Source: Planctomycetota bacterium (GTDB lineage Bacteria; Planctomycetota; UBA8742; UBA2392). From it: a stretch of DNA of 64,000 bases. Under the pieces are notes generated by a model. It worked only from the letters and a program-made list of their open reading frames with translations, searched no databases and was not told the origin of the DNA. Each line of letters begins with the position of its first letter. Position 1 is the first letter of the stretch. Shown one piece after another: positions 23,768-32,293 of the stretch. The position numbers and the translations under genes were made by a program. The stretch is taken from positions 1-64,000 of the forward strand of contig JAJVIO010000010.1 in NCBI GenBank assembly GCA_022071975.1, written 5' to 3'.

Positions 23768-24955
23768 TCAACGCGGCATGAAGATCGGGGTGTTCAGCAC
23801 TGAGGGCGCTTCCTGCTTGGCGACTTCCCAATAGTTCCCCACGCCCCGCAGGGTCTCGATCTGCTGACCGTCGCGCACGCGGGTGGCCACGAATCGCTGC
23901 TTGATGGCTTCAATGCGCCAGTCTGCGCCCTCCTTACGCAACTCGAACAGCCAGTTGGTGTTAAAGTAGTCGTCCTTGCGAACCAGCACACCCAGGCGGC
24001 CCTCGCCCAACTGGCGCTGCTCGATCTGTGAAATCGAGAACAAAAGTGTCGGCCCGGATTCAATTGATCCTTCGGCCGCCTTCCTAAGCGTTGCAACCAG
24101 TTCAGGCGAAAACAATGGCTCAACAGCGTGCAGGTGAGCTCCCAAGACGGCAGCCACCGCGCGTGTGCGCAGCATCAGGCGCTTCAGCAAGATGTCTTCG
24201 AAAAACGACCGCACGACCGAATGCATTGCGTCATCTGCCTCCACGCCTGCGCCGGTCATGGCAGCACCCAATCGAGCGAGCAGCACATAGCCGGGATCAT
24301 AAGCCTTCCACCAGGCAGCTAGACTCAGCCGTGATTCATCACCCCAGACAATCCTCGTGTTGGGCAATCGGTACGCCTCAAGCGTCTCCAGCTTCTCAAT
24401 TTCCCATTCATCAGGCAGTCCGACGCGGGCTTTGCAAGTGAAGCGGAACGCCCGTCGTGACGGCGCAAGTGGATCATCGTCTTCGGAAGACTTCCGCGTA
24501 ACGATCAGGATACTTGTGCCCGGCCTGACGACTTCCAACTTGCCATCCGGCCCCGACACAATGAGCGGTAGATCTTCCGACTTCGTTTCCTCGATCTCCC
24601 AGTTGCCGCCAAACCCGTTGGCCTTTTTTTCCAAAGCCGGGGCCTCGCGCAGCGGTTCCGGCAGCTCGGACAAGGAATCCTTCAACGCCGAGTTTTCGAG
24701 TTCGTGCACGCGGGATTCGAAGCCCTCCAAGCCTGGCCAGACTTCGCTGCGGCCGTCGGACAGGGCCAGAAACGTCCTAACCAGCGCAGTGGGGCTGCTG
24801 CGGTCGAGCTCGATACTGGGGTTCAGGCTGACCTTCAGCGTATCAACACTGTCACCTTGAACTTTCCACTCAAAGGGGGCGACCAGTTTGTCCTGCGCGT
24901 TGGCAGCCACGGCGGCAAACAGCAGCAGAGCGGGAAGCAGCTTCAGAATCCGCAT
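23768..24955 (-). CDS. Secreted hypothetical protein
   Basis: 395 residues with a signal peptide (LKLLPALLLFAAVAANAQ). The mature protein is mixed alpha/beta with no recognised domain; the C-terminal part NWLFELRKEGADWRIEAIKQ looks like the end of an NTF2- or DUF-type fold that measures a strand-rich sheet. AAGGTG lies near the start and a TAGACT -10-like box about 30 bases upstream. It faces away from guaA with 433 bp between. Function unknown. Confidence 0.65.
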   Translation of the reverse strand: MRILKLLPALLLFAAVAANAQDKLVAPFEWKVQGDSVDTLKVSLNPSIELDRSSPTALVRTFLALSDGRSEVWPGLEGFESRVHELENSALKDSLSELPEPLREAPALEKKANGFGGNWEIEETKSEDLPLIVSGPDGKLEVVRPGTSILIVTRKSSEDDDPLAPSRRAFRFTCKARVGLPDEWEIEKLETLEAYRLPNTRIVWGDESRLSLAAWWKAYDPGYVLLARLGAAMTGAGVEADDAMHSVVRSFFEDILLKRLMLRTRAVAAVLGAHLHAVEPLFSPELVATLRKAAEGSIESGPTLLFSISQIEQRQLGEGRLGVLVRKDDYFNTNWLFELRKEGADWRIEAIKQRFVATRVRDGQQIETLRGVGNYWEVAKQEAPSVLNTPIFMPR

Positions 24956-25162
24956 CGGTTCACCTTGTGGTCAAACGGCCCATCCAGTCTAGCTCGCGCG
25001 AGGTCGCACGCGAAAAAGGAATTCTTGGTCGTACCTGAGCCCTTCATAGCGATGGGCGGAGCAATCAAGGCGACATGCCAGACCACCGTGAGGTGCCCGT
25101 GCACACCCCGGCCCTCGCGGGCCGGGCTTGGACTTCCTGCCCCCCGGTTTCCGCGATTGCCC

Positions 25163-25190
25163 TTGCGGGGCCCCTTGCCTTGCCTATACT
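25163..25190 (+). promoter_or_regulatory. guaA promoter
   Basis: TTGCGG (25163-25168) and TATACT (25185-25190) are 16 bases apart, the best -35/-10 pair in the window. Transcription would start near 25197. Confidence 0.6.
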
Positions 25191-25202
25191 TCTTTTTTGC
25201 CC

Positions 25203-25231
25203 CGGCGGGGACGCCTCTGACGTCTCCGCCG
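25203..25231 (+). promoter_or_regulatory. Stable hairpin in the guaA 5' leader
   Basis: Arms CGGCGGGGACG and CGTCTCCGCCG form eleven pairs (one G-T) around a seven-base loop, within the first 35 transcribed bases. There is no T run, so it is not an intrinsic terminator. It may protect the RNA end or regulate. Confidence 0.5.
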
Positions 25232-25234
25232 TAT

Positions 25235-25410
25235 GCATTTGGAGGGTGCCATGGCGGCACATGAACACGTCGCCAGTGGCATCGCCGTCCCGGCGATGAG
25301 TCCCACGCGCCTCTGGCGCGTGCCAGCGGCCGGAGGCCGCTGCAACTCATTCGCGGGACGCGAATGCCACTAGCATTTGGAGGGTGCCATGGCGGCACAT
25401 GAACACGTCG
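25235..25410 (+). repeat. 38-bp direct repeat of the guaA start flanking a 100-bp hairpin element
   Basis: Bases 25235-25272 and 25373-25410 are identical over 38 bp and each contain GGAGGG, ATG and the first seven codons of guaA. The 100 bp between (25273-25372) consist of four hairpins with three-base loops: 25281-25297 (loop TCC), 25305-25321 (TCT), 25325-25341 (GGA) and 25349-25365 (GGA). The ends AGTGGCAT and ATGCCACT are inverted repeats, so the insert is a paired AGTGGC-headed element. Confidence 0.85.
25251..25373 (+). CDS. 40-codon upstream ORF created by the duplicated guaA start
   Basis: From the first ATG the frame reads MAAHEHV, the same seven residues as GuaA, then continues through the hairpin insert for 33 more codons and stops at TAG (25371-25373). 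Its ribosome site is identical to that of guaA, so it should be translated at least as well. The stop lies 15 bases before the real guaA ATG. It could act as a leader peptide that couples or limits guaA translation. Confidence 0.5.
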   Translation: MAAHEHVASGIAVPAMSPTRLWRVPAAGGRCNSFAGRECH

Positions 25411-26954
25411 TCATCCTGGACATGGGCTCGCAGTACACCCAGCTGATCGCGCGGCGCACGCGCGAGCTTGGCGTTTACTCCGAAATCCTGCCCCACACCA
25501 CGCCGCTGGCAGACCTGCTGGCGCGTGGGCCCAAGGGCATCATCATCAGCGGCGGCCCCGCCAGCGTGTACGGCGCGAACGCCCCAACCGTTGACGCCGG
25601 CATCTTCACCTGCGGCACGCCGGTGCTCGGCATCTGCTACGGCATGCAGCTCGGCAGCACCGCGCTCGGCGGCAAGGTCGAAGGCGGCCACAAGCGCGAG
25701 TTCGGCCACGCCGAGCTGCAGATCAAGCATGAAGACGTGCTGCTCGCCGGGCTGAACCGCGCATTGCCCGAAGACAAGCACGCCCTGCGCGTCTGGATGT
25801 CCCACGGCGACAAGGTCACCGAGCTGCCCAAAACGTTTGAGGTGCTGGCCACCACCAGCAGCTGCGAGTACGCGGCCGTGAAACACAAAGAGCTGCCCTT
25901 CTACGGCGTGCAGTTCCACCCGGAGGTCAAGCACAGCTCGCAGGGCCGGCTGATCCTGAAGAACTTCCTGTTCAACGCCTGCCACTGCAAGGGCGACTGG
26001 CAGATGTCCAGCTTCATCGACGAGCAGTGCGACCGCATCCGCAAGCAGGTGGGCAAGGGCCACGTGATCTGCGGCCTTTCGGGCGGCGTCGATTCCAGCG
26101 TGGTGGCGGCGCTGATCAGCAAGGCCGTGCCGGGGCAGATCACCTGCATCATGGTGGACAACGGCCTGCTGCGCAGCGGCGAGGTTGAAGAAGTGCGCGC
26201 CGCCTTTGAGGGGCATTTCAAGGTGAATCTCGTGGTGGCCGACGCCGGCGAGCGCTTTTTGACCAAGCTGGCGGGCGTCACGGACCCCGACAAAAAGCGC
26301 ATCATCATCGGTGAAGAGTTCATCCGCGTCTTCGAGGTCGAAGCCCGCAAGGTGAAGGACGCCAAGTTCCTGGCCCAGGGCACCCTGTACCCAGACGTGA
26401 TCGAAAGCGTCGCCGCCCACGGCGGGCCCACGGCCATGATCAAGCGCCACCACAACGTCGGCGGCCTGCCCGAGGACATGGATTTTGAGCTGGTCGAGCC
26501 CCTGCGCTTTCTGTTCAAGGACGAAGTCCGCGAAGTCGGCGCCGAACTGGGCCTGCCCGAGGCACTGGTCTGGCGCCAGCCGTTTCCGGGCCCCGGCCTG
26601 GCGGTGCGCTGCCTGGGCGAGATCACCGAAGATCGACTACGCATTCTCCGCGCGGCCGACCTGATCGTTAGAGAAGAGGTGCGTAACGCCGGCCTGGAAA
26701 AACAGATCTGGCAGGCGTTCGCCGTGCTGCTGCCGGTGAAGAGCATCGGCGTGATGGGCGACGAGCGCACCCACGAATACACCTGCGCGATCCGGGCGGT
26801 GGAAAGCGTGGACGGCATGACGGCCGACTGGGCCCGGATCGACTACGACCTGCTGCGCAAGATGAGCAACCGCATCATCAATGAGGTACGGGGTTTCAAC
26901 CGAGTGGTGTACGACATCAGCAGCAAGCCGCCGGCCACGATTGAGTGGGAATGA
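25389..26954 (+). CDS. guaA: GMP synthase (glutamine-hydrolysing)
   Basis: 521 residues, close to the E. coli enzyme. Converts XMP, ATP and glutamine to GMP. The N-terminal class I glutamine amidotransferase has GICYGMQ with nucleophile C83 and the QFHPEV catalytic His/Glu. The ATP-pyrophosphatase domain begins with [14 protein letters not shown] (the P-loop-like SGGxDS), and the dimerisation domain carries [16 protein letters not shown]. The ATG at 25389 has GGAGGG at 25379-25384. Its stop codon overlaps the start of the lipoprotein gene (ATGA). Confidence 0.97.
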   Translation: MAAHEHVVILDMGSQYTQLIARRTRELGVYSEILPHTTPLADLLARGPKGIIISGGPASVYGANAPTVDAGIFTCGTPVLGICYGMQLGSTALGGKVEGGHKREFGHAELQIKHEDVLLAGLNRALPEDKHALRVWMSHGDKVTELPKTFEVLATTSSCEYAAVKHKELPFYGVQFHPEVKHSSQGRLILKNFLFNACHCKGDWQMSSFIDEQCDRIRKQVGKGHVICGLSGGVDSSVVAALISKAVPGQITCIMVDNGLLRSGEVEEVRAAFEGHFKVNLVVADAGERFLTKLAGVTDPDKKRIIIGEEFIRVFEVEARKVKDAKFLAQGTLYPDVIESVAAHGGPTAMIKRHHNVGGLPEDMDFELVEPLRFLFKDEVREVGAELGLPEALVWRQPFPGPGLAVRCLGEITEDRLRILRAADLIVREEVRNAGLEKQIWQAFAVLLPVKSIGVMGDERTHEYTCAIRAVESVDGMTADWARIDYDLLRKMSNRIINEVRGFNRVVYDISSKPPATIEWE

Positions 26955-27778
26955 GCATTCAACTGCAAATTACCAATAACCAAGTACCAATTACCAATGG
27001 ACCAGCGAGGCGAAGCCGCAATTGGAAATTGGTAATTGGTTATTGGTTATTCGCTGTTGCCCTTGTCGGTTGCGGCGGTGGTGATGGAAACGGCAACGCA
27101 TCCTCCGGGCCCCAGCTTCCTTCCCTGCAGGGCGAGCGCGTCGAGGACAACTACGAGCCCGCGGTGGACATCAAGCTGGCGCCCACCAAGCTGCACGGCG
27201 AGCTGGCGAGCCTGCTGCCCAAGACCGCGTTGGTCAAAGACTCCGTGAAGTACGGCGGCTGGGATGCCGCAACGGCGGGACTTTCGGGCGAAACGCCTGA
27301 GACGGCGTTGATCCCCACAGTGTCGGCCACCTACCGCAGCATGGGCTACACCGTCACGTCCGACACGGAGTCCGAGGCCGGCGCCGTGAAGCAGGAGTAT
27401 CCGCAGACCGCGCGGTTCTTCCTGATCAAGGCGCCCGAGGCCGCGGCCGCGCAGCCGATCGCGGACGGCATCCGCGACAACCTGCTGGCCAAGGGTTTCA
27501 GCGAAATCTCGGAGCTCGAACTTGCGCTCGGGTACGAGAAGACCGAGCCCGTCAAGCGGTACTCACGTGTTGACCCCGGCACGGACGTGGACGACGTCTA
27601 CGTAGCATACGTGAAGGTGGTCAACGACGTCGTGCTGTTCGCCCTGGAAAGCGAAGCCGCACCCAAGGCGCCGGGCCCCGGCGGCACCCAGATTTCGCGC
27701 GTGGAAAGCAGCGGCCTCGGCACACGCCTGGGTGGCCAGCTCACGGTGCTGGCATCCGACCGCCTGCTCAGCCCCTGA
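26951..27778 (+). CDS. Lipoprotein translationally coupled to guaA
   Basis: 275 residues. The ATG overlaps the guaA stop in ATGA. A lipobox LVGC follows a hydrophobic stretch ([17 protein letters not shown]), so the mature protein is a lipoprotein starting at that Cys, then a Gly/Asn/Ser-rich linker. The N-region is unusually long, because codons 7-33 are encoded by an inverted 7-base-period array (26970-27049), including most of the hydrophobic core. The mature part has no recognised domain. Coupling to guaA is probably a result of tight packing. Confidence 0.65.
   Translation: MSIQLQITNNQVPITNGPARRSRNWKLVIGYWLFAVALVGCGGGDGNGNASSGPQLPSLQGERVEDNYEPAVDIKLAPTKLHGELASLLPKTALVKDSVKYGGWDAATAGLSGETPETALIPTVSATYRSMGYTVTSDTESEAGAVKQEYPQTARFFLIKAPEAAAAQPIADGIRDNLLAKGFSEISELELALGYEKTEPVKRYSRVDPGTDVDDVYVAYVKVVNDVVLFALESEAAPKAPGPGGTQISRVESSGLGTRLGGQLTVLASDRLLSP
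26970..27049. repeat. Inverted 7-base-period arrays inside a signal-peptide coding region
   Basis: Left arm: TTACCAA, TAACCAA, GTACCAA, TTACCAA (26970-26997). Right arm: TTGGAAA, TTGGTAA, TTGGTTA, TTGGTTA (27022-27049). The arms are complementary and separated by 24 bases. The AT-rich composition stands out from the GC-rich surroundings. Confidence 0.85.
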
Positions 27779-27780
27779 GG

Positions 27781-30700
27781 CTACTTCACGGATGTGCAGT
27801 CCAGCAGGGCCAGCAACGCCATGGCAGTGCCGGCGTTGCGGCCGCAGCTCAGCTGGGCGTCGCAGAATCCGCCGTCGAGCTCCTGCGTGGCCAGCAGCTT
27901 TTCGGTCAGCGCCCCGGCGCTGTCTTTGTCCCTGAGCACGACCATGGCCTGCGCGGCGTACCAGGCGCCGAAGTAATAATGGTAAGCATCCTGCATGGCG
28001 TCGGGCTCGAAGAAGTGCTCCCAGCGCTTGGCGGTGCGGCGCACGTCATCGAGATGCTTGAAGAACAACTGCAGGGTTTCGGCCACGCGCTTGTTGTCCT
28101 TGCTGAAGCCGCCGTGCAGCAGGGCCAGTTCGCACACCGTGTTGCGCATGCTTGAGCTCTTGGTGTCGTCCACCCTGGTCAGGTGCTGCATCTTGGCGCC
28201 GTAGTGGAACACCGCGAGCTTGCCCACGCGCTGCGATTCCAGGAACTTCGCCCCGCGCTCCAGCATGTCGTCCACGTCATCAAGCTTGAGCTGCTTCACG
28301 CGCACCAGCGCCAGCATGATCGGCGCCGTGTTGAAGGTGTGCAGGCGCTCGGTGTCGCCGGTGTAGGTCCAGCCGCCGTCGTGCTCCATCTCGCGCAGCT
28401 TGGCGACCAGCTTGCGGGCGCGCTCGCGCGAGGCCTTCCTGGCCGCCGACTTCAGCTCTTCGTGCAGCTCCACCTCCATCTGCAGGGCGTAGGTGACCGC
28501 GAAGATGCTGTCCTGCGGGTTCTCGCTCCAGGTGTACACGGCCGCCGAGCCGGCCTCGATCGCCTGCTCGATGCGCGGCTTGAGCTGCTTGCTGACGACC
28601 GGCAGGGCGCGGCGCAGGGCCATCACGCACAGGGCGTTGCGTGCGACCTGGGCGAAGTCCTGCATGGACAGGCCGCCGGGGTTCAGCATGGCCGTGAGGT
28701 GGCCTTCCCACTGGCCGTCGGGGCGCTGGCGCTCGAGCAGATACAGCACGGCGCGCTCGATGGCGGTGGCGGATTCGGTCTTGCCGGCGGCTTCGTTGAG
28801 GCCGCTTTCGGTGGAGTTGAGCTTCTCGGGCAGAGTCAGATTCACGAAGCGGCACCACTCGTCCGGGTTTGGGTCGCCGGCCGCCGCGAACATGGCAGCG
28901 CGCACGCACCATGGGTCGGAGTCATTGCCGCCGGGCATGGGGGTCGCGTTATCCAGGTTACCCAGCCGGCGCTCCGCGAGAGCATCGAAGAAACAGAGCC
29001 GGTACAGCCAGCTGTCAAACGCAACAGTGGCCTTCAGGAAGTTGTCCGCCTGCCGCGATGCCTGCTCGAACGCGCCGATGCGCACCTGCACCTCCGCCAG
29101 CAGAGCCGCTCGGCGCACCTGCAGCTCTTTGCCGGGCTTGAGCTTCAGCAGGCCTGCCGCGGCTTCGGTCGCGCGGCCGGTGAGCAACTGGATCTCCGCC
29201 ATTGCAAGCGTCGCCTCGGCCTCAGCGCCGGCGGGCGGCAACTGGACCAGCGTTTCCGCTTTCTCGAACAGGCCGGCGTCCAGCAGCTGGTCCAGCGCGG
29301 CCGCGTAGTTCTCGACGGAAGGGGTCTGCGCCAGCGCGTCCAGGGCGGTTTCCAGCGACTTCGGCAGGGCGACGTCCGCGACCGCCTGCGCCGTGGCGGC
29401 CAGCTTGTGGAACAGCTCCGGTGCGTAGATCGTCATGTTGCGGGCGTGGGCGACCACCTTGCCCTCGGGCGAGATCATCAGCACGGCCGGCGCGCCGACA
29501 TCCTTATCCGCCATGCCGATCGCCTTGAGGGCATGGGGCTCGTCTTTGTAAAGATCGGTCCAGTGCATGTAGTTGAGGCGCATCTTCACCGGCACGCAGC
29601 GCCGGCTGACGAACGCGGCGGCGCGCGGCTCGGCCAGCAGGCCGACCAGCATGGCGCGCTCCTTGGTGAAGCCGCCGTCGGTCTCGGGCGGCTTCTGCTG
29701 GCCGCGCTGCTTGTCGGCAAAGGCCTTGGCGTCACGGTAGCCGCACTCGAAGGCGCCGCTGTCGAACGGGTTGATGAACAGCAGCGTGAGCTTGCCCTCG
29801 GCCTTGCCCTTCTCCAGCGCGTCCTCGAGCGTTTCGGCCCAGGGCATGTCGTTGAAGAACGCCTCGTACTCGCCGGGTTTGCGCTGGCTGAGGCGCGTGA
29901 GCGCCAGCTTCGCCGTCTCGCGCACGTAGAAGATTTCCTTGCCGTTGGCGTCCACGCGCTTTGCGGGATCGCCCTCGGCCATTTCGGTCAGGCGCTCGCG
30001 CGCCTCTTTGCTGCCGCCGCCGCACCAGCCCAAGGCCTCGGCGCACAGCCAGCGCACCATGTCTTCCTTGTCGCGGCTGTTGCGCAGCAGCACATCCAGC
30101 GCCCTGGCAGACTTGATCTGCCCCAGCGCGCCGGCCGCGCGCCAGCGGTCGAACACGGGGCGGCCGGTGTCGTCGAGGATCTTGCTGAGGGGCCCTAAGG
30201 CGTCTTCGCCGTACTTCTCGACGGCCTTGAGCACGGCCATGTAGTCCGACTTCATGGCCTCGTCGATCGCCTTCTGTACTTCCTCGGGCGGCCACTTCAG
30301 GCCGGTCTTGCCGCCGAGGCGCTGGATGACGGGCTTGAGCTTGCCGGCATCCAGGCCCGCGGCCTTGCACAGGGAGTCGAGGTCATAGGTGCCGTCCAGG
30401 AAGGCGGTGTCCCAGGTCCAGAAGCAGTAGCGCAGTTTCTTTTCGCGCGCGGTGGCGATGAACTTCGCCAGCCACTCGTCGCTGACTTTGTCGTCCGGCC
30501 CCCAGGTGATCTTGGCCAGGGCCGGGCGGGCGGTTTTGGTCTGCTTCATGATCTCGAGCGCCGCGTCCATATCCTTGGCGTAATCTGCGTCCTTGAGCAC
30601 GAACACGTAGGGGCGCTCGACGTCCACCACGTCGCGGAACGGCTTGAACAGCGCCTCCGCGGGTGGGCGCACCATGCCCAGCTTCGCGTCCGGCTTCAGC

Positions 30701-31302
30701 TTGCGCATGGCTTCGCGCGTTTCGGCCAGGAAGCTGTGGACGCTTTTGGTGTCGAACTGCGGGTCGGCCTTGCGGGCCGCTTTGCTGGCTTCGCTCTGGT
30801 CGTTCTGGCTGGGGTTATAGATGACGACTTCCGTGAACTCGGGGCACTTGGTCAGGATGTCCACCGCCCATTGGGTTCCCCATTTGCGGGCCTCGGCGTC
30901 GGCGTACAGGATTTCGCGGTTCTCGGGCAGCTCGCCCTCGGCGTCGGTCTGGGCCTTCACCTTGATCTTGTCCGCCTGGAAACCCTTGAAGCGCGGGCGG
31001 TACATGGCGGCGACGTTGACCTTCTCGGCCTTCAGCTGTTTTGCCAGCTCGTTGACCCGCTCGAACTTCGTGCGGTCCCAGTGCAGGGTGATCCAGGCCC
31101 AGTCGATCACCACGTCGCGCACGCGGGCCTCGCGCACGAAAGCCATCAGGTCTTCGACCGACTGGCCGTTGTCCACGCTCGAGGCCAGGATCGCGATGCC
31201 CGGGCCGTCGGTGTCGGCGGCGGGCTCGGCACGCGAGGCAGGAGCCACGCAAAAAGCGGCCAGCACGGCCGCGGCAAGCGCCAGTTTCAGCAGGGTACCC
31301 AT
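27781..31302 (-). CDS. Secreted mosaic protein: barrel, HEAT, thioredoxin-like, TPR and alpha/alpha-barrel domains
   Basis: 1173 residues with signal peptide (LLKLALAAAVLAAFCVAPASRA). About 30-320: a sequence like a glycoside-hydrolase TIM barrel (DVVIDWAWITLHWD, FWTWDTAFLDGTY). About 375-470: HEAT repeats. About 490-640: a thioredoxin-like part (LTLLFINPFDSGAFECGY, later GAPAVLMISPEGKVV). About 650-800: TPR-like. About 860-1173: a squalene-cyclase or prenyltransferase-type alpha/alpha barrel with QRPDGQWEGH and TQELDGGFCD. GGGAGG precedes the ATG at 31302. Active residues of each domain cannot be confirmed. Two bases separate its stop from that of the convergent lipoprotein gene. Confidence 0.7.
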   Translation of the reverse strand: MGTLLKLALAAAVLAAFCVAPASRAEPAADTDGPGIAILASSVDNGQSVEDLMAFVREARVRDVVIDWAWITLHWDRTKFERVNELAKQLKAEKVNVAAMYRPRFKGFQADKIKVKAQTDAEGELPENREILYADAEARKWGTQWAVDILTKCPEFTEVVIYNPSQNDQSEASKAARKADPQFDTKSVHSFLAETREAMRKLKPDAKLGMVRPPAEALFKPFRDVVDVERPYVFVLKDADYAKDMDAALEIMKQTKTARPALAKITWGPDDKVSDEWLAKFIATAREKKLRYCFWTWDTAFLDGTYDLDSLCKAAGLDAGKLKPVIQRLGGKTGLKWPPEEVQKAIDEAMKSDYMAVLKAVEKYGEDALGPLSKILDDTGRPVFDRWRAAGALGQIKSARALDVLLRNSRDKEDMVRWLCAEALGWCGGGSKEARERLTEMAEGDPAKRVDANGKEIFYVRETAKLALTRLSQRKPGEYEAFFNDMPWAETLEDALEKGKAEGKLTLLFINPFDSGAFECGYRDAKAFADKQRGQQKPPETDGGFTKERAMLVGLLAEPRAAAFVSRRCVPVKMRLNYMHWTDLYKDEPHALKAIGMADKDVGAPAVLMISPEGKVVAHARNMTIYAPELFHKLAATAQAVADVALPKSLETALDALAQTPSVENYAAALDQLLDAGLFEKAETLVQLPPAGAEAEATLAMAEIQLLTGRATEAAAGLLKLKPGKELQVRRAALLAEVQVRIGAFEQASRQADNFLKATVAFDSWLYRLCFFDALAERRLGNLDNATPMPGGNDSDPWCVRAAMFAAAGDPNPDEWCRFVNLTLPEKLNSTESGLNEAAGKTESATAIERAVLYLLERQRPDGQWEGHLTAMLNPGGLSMQDFAQVARNALCVMALRRALPVVSKQLKPRIEQAIEAGSAAVYTWSENPQDSIFAVTYALQMEVELHEELKSAARKASRERARKLVAKLREMEHDGGWTYTGDTERLHTFNTAPIMLALVRVKQLKLDDVDDMLERGAKFLESQRVGKLAVFHYGAKMQHLTRVDDTKSSSMRNTVCELALLHGGFSKDNKRVAETLQLFFKHLDDVRRTAKRWEHFFEPDAMQDAYHYYFGAWYAAQAMVVLRDKDSAGALTEKLLATQELDGGFCDAQLSCGRNAGTAMALLALLDCTSVK

Positions 31303-31393
31303 GGGAACCTCCCGTGAGGCCGCCATGGTAGCTGCCGGGGCGCACGTTCTGAAACACGCTTTGGGAAAGCCTCGCCGATCCGCGCCAACGTGA

Positions 31394-31417
31394 AGCCCGC
31401 CGTTTGCACGGCGGGCT
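31394..31417 (-). terminator. Hairpin downstream of the nuoI-like gene
   Basis: Arms AGCCCGCCGT and ACGGCGGGCT with loop TTGC, 23-46 bases past the stop on the minus strand. Only a weak T stretch follows. It shares arms with the terminator at 23609. Confidence 0.5.
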
Positions 31418-31439
31418 GGGGTATTTGATGTTGTGGCTT

Positions 31440-32132
31440 CTAAGCGCCTTCGCTGCGGGTGCCCTGGCGGAAGGGCTGCAGGCCGTGGGTTACGTCCGGG
31501 CCCATGCCGGCCGGGCTTAGCGGGTAGCGGCCGTCCTTGTCTTTGCCGCTGCGGGCGAGGCCCAGGCTCTCCATGAACTCGTCGTTGTTCTTGAGCAGCC
31601 GCGCCTTGTCATAGATGAAGTCGGCGCGCTTGACGCCCACCTGGTTGTAGGTGGTGCTCATGGCGATGGCATCCTTGGGGCAGGCTTCTACACACATCCC
31701 GCAATAGATGCACTTCAGCATGTCGATCTCGAACACCTCGGGCGCCTTGAAGCGCTGGGCGCCGAACTGGTCCACGTCCGTGGCGTCGCCCACGATGGTG
31801 ATGCACTCGGCCGGGCAGGCCGTGCTGCACATGAAGCAGGCGACGCACTTGATGTTGCCGGTGTCGTCCACCTTCAGGTAGTGCTCGCCGCGGTAGCCGA
31901 CGGCCGGCACGTGGCGCTGGCGCTCGGTGGATTTCTCGCCCACGTAGTCGATGGTGGTGGAGGGGCGGAACATCATCTTGAAGGTGTTGACGAGGCCCTT
32001 GACGATCTCGACCAGGTAGATGCGTTCCCAGAAGTTGAGCTTGCGCTCGTCGCCGTAGTCTTTTTTCGGCTTCTCGCCGGTCATGAGAGACCGCACGTCG
32101 CCGTGTTCCGCATGTTCGGTATGGGTGCTCAC
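31440..32132 (-). CDS. nuoI: Lone NADH dehydrogenase subunit I-like 2[4Fe-4S] ferredoxin protein
   Basis: 230 residues. Two [4Fe-4S] motifs, CVACFMCSTACPAEC and CIYCGMCVEACPKDA, and the upstream GYRGEHYLK give the NuoI signature; this subunit carries clusters N6a and N6b in complex I. The start is GTG at 32132 with GAGGA upstream; the N-terminus has extra polar residues. The C-terminal tail of about 40 residues is longer than in E. coli. No other nuo gene is near, while an NDH-2 lies at 6.1-7.3 kb, so the rest of the complex must be elsewhere or this protein serves another redox chain. Confidence 0.85.
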   Translation of the reverse strand: MSTHTEHAEHGDVRSLMTGEKPKKDYGDERKLNFWERIYLVEIVKGLVNTFKMMFRPSTTIDYVGEKSTERQRHVPAVGYRGEHYLKVDDTGNIKCVACFMCSTACPAECITIVGDATDVDQFGAQRFKAPEVFEIDMLKCIYCGMCVEACPKDAIAMSTTYNQVGVKRADFIYDKARLLKNNDEFMESLGLARSGKDKDGRYPLSPAGMGPDVTHGLQPFRQGTRSEGA

Positions 32133-32167
32133 AACGGTGTCCTCAAACCCGTACTGCCCGACCCGCG

Positions 32168-32173
32168 ACTATA
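32168..32173 (-). promoter_or_regulatory. -10 box (TATAGT) for the nuoI-like gene
   Basis: TATAGT on the minus strand, 35 bases before the GTG start. No strong -35. A hairpin (AACCCCC/GGGGGTT) just upstream at about 32175-32200 may insulate it. Confidence 0.45.
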
Positions 32174-32245
32174 GAAACCCCCCGCCCCCTGTCATGGGGG
32201 TTGGGCCGGGCGCAGGAATCGTTAGCCCCGACCACAGATCAACCC

Positions 32246-32251
32246 TATACT
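32246..32251 (+). promoter_or_regulatory. -10 box (TATACT) for the surface protein gene
   Basis: TATACT 42 bases before the ATG at 32294, with a weak TTAGCC 18 bases upstream as -35 and GGAGGAGAG as ribosome site. Confidence 0.5.
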
Positions 32252-32293
32252 GTGTCATAACTCAAACAACCCCTTCAAATGGAGGAGAGCCGG

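Larger units (their letters stand above)
24956..25388. other. Upstream region of guaA: promoter, hairpins and duplicated start
   Basis: 433 bases. It holds a hairpin with arms CCCGGCCC/GGGCCGGG at 25107-25126, the guaA promoter, an 11-bp leader stem and the duplicated start described separately. No purine-riboswitch core was seen. Confidence 0.7.

Noticed and set aside
25190-25388. Purine riboswitch upstream of guaA
   Set aside because: The leader has an 11-bp stem and a hairpin insert but not the three-way junction with its conserved loop bases.
28183-30198. 671-residue open frame antisense to the mosaic protein
   Set aside because: Shadow frame; starts at an arbitrary codon and lacks domain features.
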